This document shows positions 6,996-13,092 of a stretch of 15,029 nt of DNA, piece by piece. Position 1 is the first letter of the stretch; each line of letters opens with the position of its first letter. The notes under the pieces were generated by a model. The model had not been told where the DNA came from. It saw only the letters and a program-made list of their open reading frames with translations, and did no database searches. The stretch is from NCBI GenBank assembly GCA_964419095.1, contig CAYQOG010000020.1, positions 1 through 15,029 on the forward strand, read 5' to 3'. Origin of the DNA: JAKAVK01 sp964419095 (GTDB lineage Archaea > Micrarchaeota > Micrarchaeia > Micrarchaeales > CABMGC01). The translations under genes and the position numbers were made by a program.

Positions 6996-7154
6996 ATGGC
7001 TGGCAGAGCAACGCAAAAGATACCTACATCTAAAGAGATTAGAGAAAATGCTGTCAGAACTCTACTTCAGGAGAGATTCCCCGAAGAAACCATATTGAAT
7101 CTTATTCGTGATAATTACGGCGGAAGAACGTCTGAGATAAAAGCTATGCTTAAA
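6996..7154 (+). CDS. Small basic hypothetical protein (52 aa), possibly frameshifted at its end
   Basis: The ATG at 6996 opens a 52-codon frame, with Arg/Lys/Glu-rich, helix-forming sequence such as EIRENAVRTLLQERF and RDNYGGRTSEIK. No family is recognised; the size, charge and helical look would suit a small nucleic-acid-binding or regulatory protein, but that is a guess. Support for a real gene is the TATA box centred 28 nt upstream, shared with the NUDIX gene, plus codon use that matches the AT-rich island. Near the 3' end an A5 run (7139-7143) is followed by a stop in frame. Skipping one A would continue the protein for about 10 more codons (to the TAA at 7174-7176) with another basic helix (KAMLKRLRKQS), so either a sequence error or a recent frameshift is possible. 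Confidence 0.5.
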
Positions 7155-7232
7155 AGACTCAGAAAACAAAGTTAATGCATATTCCTTTCTGTCTGACCTC
7201 TATTCCCTAATACAATTCAATGAGTAGTAAGG

Positions 7233-7240
7233 TTTTAAAG
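7233..7240 (+). promoter_or_regulatory. TATA box of the zinc-ribbon/glucoamylase operon
   Basis: TTTTAAAG is centred about 25 nt upstream of ATG 7261 but only about 10 nt upstream of ATG 7246. If this is the promoter, transcription begins at or near 7261 and the second ATG is the real, leaderless start. Confidence 0.45.
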
Positions 7241-7260
7241 TTTCCATGGGCAACGATATC

Positions 7261-8094
7261 ATGAACAGCTCCGTGTATCTGAAGAAACTGGGCAAGATCC
7301 AGTATTCGGAGATACAGTGCCCGAGCTGCGGTTCAACCGTCATGTCGACAAGCCCTGCAGGTTCATTCTGCCATTTCTGCGAGATGTTCGCATCGGAAGA
7401 GGATGTTCACAAGGTAGACAGCGCGACCAGGAAGGTGCTCAAGCTCGCAACGGCAGCAAGGAGCAATGGGGACTGGGCATCGTCCATGGCAGCACTCGCA
7501 GCGCTGGAGGACTCAGAGGACCCGCTGATACTTTATGGAATTGGAAGAGCATACGGTGCATTTTCCGACTACACGTACTACAGCGTGAACTATTCCCTGG
7601 GCGGGTTCATGAATCCCAACGCCGACAAGAGGAACGACGAGTTCAACAGGAACCCGAACAACTCCATGCGTCTGCTATCGAAAGCCAAGGAGCACATGTT
7701 CTCTGCAATCTACATAATAAAGAATGAGATGGACAGCAGGGACTGGCTCTACATGTACACGCAATTCATGGCGGAGCTGAAGATGAAGAAGATCGCGCAG
7801 GCGGCGATATCGCTGAGCAATCTGGAGAAGAACGGCATAACGCCTGTGAATGCATACGCGGAGATGGCCTATTCAGTTGAAATGCATTCCAAGGATGCGG
7901 AGAGATTCCTCAAGCCCATGCTCGAGCGCGGCGAGCTCAACGCATTCTACTACCTCGCAAGGCATCTTGCATGGAGCGGCAGACTCGATGAAAGCAGGCA
8001 GATACTGATTGCGCTATGCGCAAAGGTCTACATGCCTATGGGCATGCAGCTTCTGAACAAGGCCAATGAGACGATCGAGGCGACAAGCCTTTAG
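7261..8094 (+). CDS. Zinc-ribbon protein with helical (TPR-like) repeats, function unknown
   Basis: No named family is recognised. Near the N-terminus (residues 20-40 from ATG 7261) CPSCGS and FCHFCE supply four cysteines in two CxxC knuckles, a zinc ribbon as in many archaeal RNA- or DNA-binding proteins. The rest is alpha-helical: a possible TPR or SEL1-like array (pairs such as ATAARSNGDWASSMAALAAL, AYAEMAYSVEM and YYLARHLAWSGRLDES), interrupted by an Asn-rich loop (NADKRNDEFNRNPNNS). There is no signal peptide or membrane span. An in-frame ATG at 7246 would add five residues; 7261 is chosen because of its distance from the TATA box. The stop codon overlaps the Shine-Dalgarno of the glucoamylase gene, so the two are cotranscribed and probably translationally coupled. 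That suggests a scaffold or regulatory part in the same sugar process, but no direct evidence exists. Confidence 0.8.
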   Translation: MNSSVYLKKLGKIQYSEIQCPSCGSTVMSTSPAGSFCHFCEMFASEEDVHKVDSATRKVLKLATAARSNGDWASSMAALAALEDSEDPLILYGIGRAYGAFSDYTYYSVNYSLGGFMNPNADKRNDEFNRNPNNSMRLLSKAKEHMFSAIYIIKNEMDSRDWLYMYTQFMAELKMKKIAQAAISLSNLEKNGITPVNAYAEMAYSVEMHSKDAERFLKPMLERGELNAFYYLARHLAWSGRLDESRQILIALCAKVYMPMGMQLLNKANETIEATSL

Positions 8095-8098
8095 GTGG
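8093..8098 (+). promoter_or_regulatory. Shine-Dalgarno of the glucoamylase gene overlapping the preceding stop codon
   Basis: AGGTGG begins inside the TAG stop (8092-8094) of the zinc-ribbon gene and is 4 nt from ATG 8103. Ribosomes ending the first gene would be placed directly at the second start, so the site both fixes the start and indicates translational coupling. Confidence 0.6.
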
Positions 8099-8102
8099 CC
8101 TG

Positions 8103-9866
8103 ATGACCGGATCGGGAAGAAAATGGGCGTTCCTCTCGAACGGAATCACATCGGCCATAGAATCTCAAGGCAGCATAGTCTGGTTTCCATGTCCAAGGTT
8201 CGACGCGCCCTCAATCTTTTCAGAAATCCTTGACGAGAAAAAGGGGGGAAGCTTCTCGGTCAAGCCTGAATCGGACTATAGGCTGAAGACCGAATACCTG
8301 GAAGACACCCTTACTGTGAAGAACACTTTCTCTACTGCGAAAGGAAAACTTGAGATTCGCGACACGCTTCCGATAGGCATATGTGGGATCATAAGGGCAT
8401 ACGATTCAAAAGTGCCGTTCATAGCCGATATTAATCCTATTTTTGGATACGGCAGGAATATCCCCAAAATAAAAAGCAACGGCAACAAGATTCTATTCAT
8501 GAGCCCGTCCTCTCGCGAAGGAGTTGAGTTAAGGATAAGAGGCAGATGCAAGCTGATCGGCCAAGGCAGGGTGCGCATTCAACCAGGAAAAGGTACAGTC
8601 TCCCTGTTCTATTCGAATGGCTCTAGACGCGGCGCAATGGGCAAAAAGAAGATGCTCCAGGATCCATCTGAGCTGATTGCGCGGACAAACGGGTACTGGC
8701 GTGAGCAGATAAAATTTGCAAAGAAGACGAAGAAATACAAAGCAGCATACGAAAGATCAATACTGACTGTACTGGGTTTGATATACTGGCACTCCGGCGC
8801 AATAATAGCGGCACCGTCAACCTCGCTCCCTGAGATGGTGGGCCAAGGGAGGAACTGGGACTACAGGTATTGCTGGATACGCGACACCTCTTATGCTGTC
8901 GAGGCACTTGCCAGCATAGCTTACTTTGCCAAGGCAAGGATGGCATTGGACTTCATGCTCTCCTTGATCGACATGCAACAGGGGAGTTTCGCCCATCCAT
9001 TATACGCGATAGACGGCGGCCTTGTGCCTCATGAGGAGACGCTGGACTGGTTAGCCGGACACCTGGATTCGAGACCTGTCAGGGTCGGAAATGCGGCATC
9101 GGTCCAGGTGCAGCTGGACGTAGAGGGTGCATTGATGCACGCACTCCATGTCTACATAACTCTCTCTCATGACAAATCATATGCCATGGAGAAATGGCAT
9201 GCTATCAGGTCCTTGGCCGACTGGACCATGAGGTCATTGGGGAGGAAGAGCAGGGATATATGGGAGAAGCGCAGCCCGCCGAGGCATTTTGTCCATACAA
9301 AGGTGATGCAATGGGTCGCACTTGACAGGGCATTCCGGATTGCAGATACGCTTGGCTACTACAGAAAGGCATTGGAGTGGAAGGAATCAGCGCAGAAATT
9401 GCGGAATCAGATACTAAAGAAGGGATTCTCTACTAAGCTGAAGAGCTTCACGCAGTACTATGGATCAAAAGAGGTCGATGCGGCGCTCCTGACCCTGCCG
9501 CTCTATGGCTTCATCGACGCAAAGGATCCCATGTTCCTCTCAACGCTTAGGAGGATCGAGCAGGAACTTATGCCGGAACCTGGCCTTGTGATGAGATATA
9601 AGAGCGACTTCTGGGGCGAGGCCCAGAACCCATTCACGCTCTGCAGCACCTGGCTTGCGCGCGTCTATCTGAGGACCGGAGATAGAGGGAAAGCGGATAC
9701 TGCTATAAGGAAGACAATAGCATGCTCAAACGAACTTCTCCTCTTCGGAGAGCATGTGGACAGGAAGACAAAGGAGCCTAGAGGCAACTTCCCCCAGCTC
9801 TTCCCGCATGCGGGGCTCCTGGAAACTCTTGCGGAGTACAACGACCAGAAACTGATCAGCCTTTGA
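8103..9866 (+). CDS. GH15 glucoamylase-family glycoside hydrolase (intracellular)
   Basis: GH15 enzymes invert the anomeric centre while removing glucose from alpha-glucans; some members are trehalases. The 587-residue length matches prokaryotic forms: an N-terminal beta-sandwich domain (about 1-195) and an (alpha/alpha)6 barrel (about 210-587). Family motifs are all present: substrate-binding GRNWDYRYCWIRD (249-261), the general acid Glu388 in DIWEKR, and the general base Glu550 in LFGEHVD, followed by GNFPQLFPHAGL (561-572). There is no signal peptide, so it likely works on cytoplasmic glycogen, maltodextrin or trehalose. It is the second gene of an operon with the zinc-ribbon protein. Its 3' end overlaps the convergent rtcB by 11 bp. 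Which alpha-glucoside it prefers cannot be told from the motifs. Both catalytic residues are intact. Confidence 0.93.
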   Translation: MTGSGRKWAFLSNGITSAIESQGSIVWFPCPRFDAPSIFSEILDEKKGGSFSVKPESDYRLKTEYLEDTLTVKNTFSTAKGKLEIRDTLPIGICGIIRAYDSKVPFIADINPIFGYGRNIPKIKSNGNKILFMSPSSREGVELRIRGRCKLIGQGRVRIQPGKGTVSLFYSNGSRRGAMGKKKMLQDPSELIARTNGYWREQIKFAKKTKKYKAAYERSILTVLGLIYWHSGAIIAAPSTSLPEMVGQGRNWDYRYCWIRDTSYAVEALASIAYFAKARMALDFMLSLIDMQQGSFAHPLYAIDGGLVPHEETLDWLAGHLDSRPVRVGNAASVQVQLDVEGALMHALHVYITLSHDKSYAMEKWHAIRSLADWTMRSLGRKSRDIWEKRSPPRHFVHTKVMQWVALDRAFRIADTLGYYRKALEWKESAQKLRNQILKKGFSTKLKSFTQYYGSKEVDAALLTLPLYGFIDAKDPMFLSTLRRIEQELMPEPGLVMRYKSDFWGEAQNPFTLCSTWLARVYLRTGDRGKADTAIRKTIACSNELLLFGEHVDRKTKEPRGNFPQLFPHAGLLETLAEYNDQKLISL

Positions 9867-12804
9867 TTACCGCTATCGGCACATTCCTTGATACAGGAGC
9901 AGCTATGTCTGCCTTCTCAACGACCCTGACAACCTCGTCTATGTCCTTATAAGTCCATTCTGCCTCCTCGCTGACAAGCTTCCTTGTCCTTATCCTTATC
10001 TCCACCTTTTTCTCCCTGAGGGATTCGAAGGTCTTCTCAGCGGGAATGTCCCTGAGCGCCTGGTGCCTCGACATCAGCCTGCCGGCTCCGTGGCATGCCG
10101 ATCCAAGAGTCTCCTTCATTGAGCCTTCCTTACCCACAAGCACGTAGCTTGCGGTGCCCATGCTTCCCGGAATAAGCACTGGCTGCCCGACATCCCTGAA
10201 TTTAGAAGGTACTTCGGGCCTTCCTTTAGGGAAAGCCCGCGTGGCGCCTTTCCTGTGCACATAGAGCTTCATTCTTTTCCCTTCGACAACATGCTCCTCC
10301 AGTTTCACTATGTTGTGCGCAACGTCATAGAGCATCTCCATTCCCAAGGAATCAGGGCTCTTGCCGAAAGTCTCCTCAAAGCTCCTGCGTATCGAATTCG
10401 TTATTATCTGGCGGTTGGTAAAGGCATAATTGACGGCACACTTCATCGCGCCAAGGTAATCCTCAGCCTCCTTATCGACAAGCTTCGCATAACTTAGCTC
10501 CTTGTCTACAAGCGAAATATTCTTGCGGAGCCTATACTCCTCGAAAGTCCTCAGGTAGTCGCTGCAGATCTGGTGGCCGAAGCCCCTTGACCCCGTATGC
10601 ACCATTATGACTATCTGCCCTTCGTGGAGGCCGTATGCCTTCGCCACCTTAGTGTCATAGATCCTGCCGACCTTCTGAACTTCCAGAAAGTGATTTCCTG
10701 CTCCCAGAGTTCCGAGTTCATTGAGGCCGCGAGACTTAGCCATCTGGCTGACCTTCGAGAAGTCCGCGCCTTCCATTAGCCCATTCTCCTCGGTATGCTC
10801 TATGTCTTCAGGCAGCCCGAAACCCTTCTTTATCAGATATCCTATTCCATCGTGTGCAACCTTGCCGAGGTCCCCTGCAGTCAATCCCAGATTCAGCCTG
10901 CTCCCGACTCCGCTCGGTATGTTCTTGAAAAGGGCGTCAGACAGCTGGGTTATCCTCGGACGGACATCCTTCTCAGTCAAGTTTGTTTTAATCAGACGCA
11001 CTCCGCAGTTGGATACTATCATCCCTTCTGCTATGAAATTATGGTTTTTGTCACCCATCGTTAAGTCATAAACAGGGCCATTATATGCAAATTCTTTTAT
11101 ATTGGATATTTTATCATAAACAAGTCCACTTTTACCTAATTCAAAGTGTGATACGAAGTCATCAAACTTCAAGGCATCTTGAGCCTTCGATTTCCCATTT
11201 CTTCCCCATATTGTATGCTCTATGAAGCTGCTACCTATACTTTCTGTAGATAGCATTTGGACGATTGCCTTAGTCCTAACTCCTGCAGAATGCAACTCTA
11301 TGACTCTTTCCTTGGTTGAATCCCTCTCTACTCTCAGCCTCTCCAGATAAAGCAGATATGAAAAAGCTAAACGTGCAACTCTCTCTTTCCCTTTGTTGTA
11401 TACAAATCCTACTTTGCCAAACAGATTCCTCAGATTTCTACCATTAGATAAGATTCTTAGGTTAAACGCTATGCTTTCGCCTTGTTTAGTCATATATCTG
11501 TACTCTTCAGAAAGAGAAGGATTGTCGGTATCAATCTCAAAATCCTTCAGTAAGTTACTAACATCCTGCAAAAACATCACGCCGTTATCATTCAAGGCGG
11601 AAAGTTTACAAAATCTCAAGTGCGGCTCCATAAATTTATGGTTGTTAGGTGTGCGCGGCGTCGACAATTCCGCACCAAAATAAGCCGCTAGGAATAGCCG
11701 CTTCTGCCAAGCTTCAGAAAACATAAGCCACTCTGGAACTCTATAACGTGTTGAAGTTTTGTTACCGGCTGGGGCTCCTAAGCCAACAAGAATTGCTGTA
11801 AATGTGGTGGATGAGACAGTGGCAGAATAAACATCACTTTCAAAGTTATATGTCTTGTGTTGCCCTTTCAATATGTGATTTCTTTTCCTATGCTGTATCA
11901 TACATTTAAGGCCTAGTGCTTCTATATCTGCCTTAATTTCTAACATGTCTTCCTCTTTACCATAGAAAATTGTTCTCTTAGTCCCCTTCTTTATAATAGG
12001 GATTGTTCCATCCCCCATCACATACCCTAAGAGTTTTATGAGAATAGGCAATTTTGGGTGATGCGAATCTACTTCATCTAACTCGAGTTTGTTCAATACT
12101 ACCTTTATTTTATCCAATGCCTTGCCTCTCGTAGAATTTCTTACGCCTAGCGAATAAAGTACATTCAAAAGATTCTTTCTACTCAGGATGATCCGTTTGT
12201 GTGGTTTTACATATTCAACTCCCTGAAATCCGTTATAAACTACATAATCCTTATTTGTTAGATATTTTGCAAGTTTCATGCCCTCCTGTGTCATTACTGG
12301 ATGGTCCCCAGTAACGAGGATTCTTGTGCCGCAGTCTGCTATTATTTGTATGAGCTTTCCATAGTGTGTCTTTTTCAGGAATAAAATAGGTTTAGCGCTT
12401 ATTGTAATCTTATTGTCTTTATCATAGGAAAGCAGATTAGACTGTAACTTCTCTAAATCTTCAATTTTATGCACCAAACCATTATGGTCGATTACCCTGG
12501 TATGGGGGTGCAAACAATTTATATCAAATCCGACAGACCCAGGAGATATTATCCCGCTTTCGGCATCGGATCCGAATACTGTACCAATAGCCACGCCATA
12601 GCCTTCGTGCGCATCTGGCATAAGTAATATATTGCCTGCTAAGGCGGGAAGGGTAGCAGCATTCATCGATTGTTGAAGAGTATGGTCCTTCTTGATTTTG
12701 TCAAGTATACTATCCGAAGCATAGCCTATCACGTCAGTGGTCATGCCTTCCTGCTGTCCCTTCCTCAGTTTGAACCTTATATCGTCAATTCTTTCTATTT
12801 CCAT
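9856..12804 (-). CDS. rtcB: RNA-splicing ligase RtcB interrupted by a 503-residue intein
   Basis: RtcB joins RNA 2',3'-cyclic phosphate and 5'-OH ends with GTP and Mn2+; in archaea it seals tRNA exons after intron removal. Without the intein the protein is 479-482 residues, a full-length RtcB. Counting from the upstream TTG (12813), the extein metal ligands are Asp97 and Cys100 (DINCGVR), the Asn-His of GAGNHFLE, the His of VHTGSRG and the His of DVAHN. The guanylylated His is in SACHGAGR, near the C-terminus; offsets of 1-2 match Pyrococcus horikoshii numbering throughout. The frame also opens at TTG 12813, but ATG 12804 (MEIERIDD) is the better start. The gene is convergent with the glucoamylase (11-bp overlap), and its promoter faces away from an intron-containing tRNA-Leu 157 bp off, a likely substrate pathway. 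Confidence 0.95.
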   Translation of the reverse strand: MEIERIDDIRFKLRKGQQEGMTTDVIGYASDSILDKIKKDHTLQQSMNAATLPALAGNILLMPDAHEGYGVAIGTVFGSDAESGIISPGSVGFDINCLHPHTRVIDHNGLVHKIEDLEKLQSNLLSYDKDNKITISAKPILFLKKTHYGKLIQIIADCGTRILVTGDHPVMTQEGMKLAKYLTNKDYVVYNGFQGVEYVKPHKRIILSRKNLLNVLYSLGVRNSTRGKALDKIKVVLNKLELDEVDSHHPKLPILIKLLGYVMGDGTIPIIKKGTKRTIFYGKEEDMLEIKADIEALGLKCMIQHRKRNHILKGQHKTYNFESDVYSATVSSTTFTAILVGLGAPAGNKTSTRYRVPEWLMFSEAWQKRLFLAAYFGAELSTPRTPNNHKFMEPHLRFCKLSALNDNGVMFLQDVSNLLKDFEIDTDNPSLSEEYRYMTKQGESIAFNLRILSNGRNLRNLFGKVGFVYNKGKERVARLAFSYLLYLERLRVERDSTKERVIELHSAGVRTKAIVQMLSTESIGSSFIEHTIWGRNGKSKAQDALKFDDFVSHFELGKSGLVYDKISNIKEFAYNGPVYDLTMGDKNHNFIAEGMIVSNCGVRLIKTNLTEKDVRPRITQLSDALFKNIPSGVGSRLNLGLTAGDLGKVAHDGIGYLIKKGFGLPEDIEHTEENGLMEGADFSKVSQMAKSRGLNELGTLGAGNHFLEVQKVGRIYDTKVAKAYGLHEGQIVIMVHTGSRGFGHQICSDYLRTFEEYRLRKNISLVDKELSYAKLVDKEAEDYLGAMKCAVNYAFTNRQIITNSIRRSFEETFGKSPDSLGMEMLYDVAHNIVKLEEHVVEGKRMKLYVHRKGATRAFPKGRPEVPSKFRDVGQPVLIPGSMGTASYVLVGKEGSMKETLGSACHGAGRLMSRHQALRDIPAEKTFESLREKKVEIRIRTRKLVSEEAEWTYKDIDEVVRVVEKADIAAPVSRNVPIAVIKG
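11008..12516 (-). mobile_element. LAGLIDADG homing-endonuclease intein in RtcB
   Basis: The insertion begins at the Cys of DIN|C and ends at Asn before CGVRL, so removal restores DINCGVR exactly. Intein Cys1 starts CLHPHTRV (block A); block B is GTRILVTGDHPV with the TxxH Thr and His; blocks F/G are VYDLTMGDKNHNFIAEGMIV-Ser-Asn. Two LAGLIDADG-type helices, LLGYVMGDGTI (Asp268 in precursor numbering) and FLAAYFGAELS (Glu382), keep an acidic residue each, so the endonuclease may be active. A helix-turn-helix-like segment (KERVIELHSAGVRTKAIVQM) lies after the endonuclease. The penultimate residue is Ser, not the usual His. The DNA is clearly AT-richer than the flanking extein, as expected of a recent mobile insertion. 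The same metal-binding Cys is, from memory, the intein site in Pyrococcus horikoshii RtcB. Confidence 0.93.
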
Positions 12805-12831
12805 GAAAATCAATTGAACAAATTAACAGGT

Positions 12832-12845
12832 TTGTTTATAAACAA
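12832..12845 (-). promoter_or_regulatory. Palindromic TATA element upstream of rtcB
   Basis: A perfect 14-bp palindrome, TTGTTTATAAACAA, contains the rtcB TATA box. Its centre is about 34 nt from ATG 12804 and 25 nt from TTG 12813, predicting a leader of roughly 9 nt. The symmetry could also mark a regulator binding site; no gene on the plus strand starts at a matching distance. Confidence 0.5.
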
Positions 12846-12929
12846 CCAGTGATACATATACATATTGAAAGGCTAAGACAAACAGAACCTATAAATATAA
12901 GGACAGGAATATACTACGATGTTAAGGGG

Positions 12930-12946
12930 TTTAAACCTTTTAATGA
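12930..12946 (+). promoter_or_regulatory. Probable TATA region of the tRNA-Leu gene
   Basis: An AT-rich stretch, TTTAAACCTTTTAATGA, preceded by AAGGGG (possible BRE), lies 25-41 nt upstream of the first tRNA base, the distance expected for archaeal tRNA promoters. Which of the two AT blocks is the TATA box is not certain. Confidence 0.4.
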
Positions 12947-12970
12947 TATGCTTTACAATTAATAGGTGTT

Positions 12971-13070
12971 GCAGGGGTGGCGGAGCCTGGTCAAACGCGG
13001 CGGACTCAAGATCCGCTGGCTTAGGCCTGCGGGAGTTCAATAGTTTACTGAACAAATCTCCTCCCCTGCA
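12971..13070 (+). tRNA. tRNA-Leu (anticodon CAA) with an intron in the T-loop
   Basis: The cloverleaf folds by hand. Acceptor GCAGGGG (12971-12977) pairs with CCCCTGC, with A as discriminator and no encoded CCA. The D-stem is GCG/CGC. The anticodon stem GCGGA/TCCGC closes a 7-nt loop CTCAAGA, giving CAA. A long variable arm (GGC...GCC) is the class II feature of tRNA-Leu. The T-stem GGGAG/CTCCT closes a 22-nt loop instead of 7; removing 15 nt gives the canonical TTCAAAT. The anticodon loop is uninterrupted. The spliced tRNA is 85 nt. The gene needs tRNA splicing endonuclease and a ligase, and rtcB is the divergent neighbour. Confidence 0.93.
13039..13053 (+). other. 15-nt tRNA intron in the T-loop (relaxed bulge-helix-bulge)
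   Basis: The exact ends are ambiguous because CAA occurs at both borders; any 15-nt window from 13038-13052 to 13041-13055 leaves TTCAAAT. TTCA (13036-13039) can pair with TGAA (13049-13052) as the 4-bp central helix, with CAA (13053-13055) as the 3' bulge and a 9-nt loop in place of a proper inner helix. This is a minimal, relaxed form of the archaeal splicing motif. Confidence 0.8.
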
Positions 13071-13074
13071 CATC

Positions 13075-13080
13075 TTTTTT
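13075..13080 (+). terminator. T-tract terminator candidate after tRNA-Leu
   Basis: Six consecutive T follow the tRNA 3' end by 4 nt, the common archaeal signal for ending tRNA transcription. The next ORF starts 13 nt later, so termination here would be incomplete if that ORF relies on read-through. Confidence 0.45.
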
Positions 13081-13092
13081 GGGCGATAACAC

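Noticed and set aside
5504..7245. Possible integrated element with attachment-site repeats around the AT-rich island
   Set aside because: No integrase, transposase, tRNA border or obvious direct repeats were seen at the edges; only the composition argues for acquisition.
11393..11683. 96-codon plus-strand frame inside the intein
   Set aside because: It is antisense to a continuous intein frame with recognised splicing and endonuclease blocks and has no promoter.
12846..12970. Box C/D guide RNA in the rtcB/tRNA intergenic region
   Set aside because: Partial box-C-like strings occur (GTGATAC, ATGATAT), but no RTGATGA paired with CTGA at proper spacing was found.
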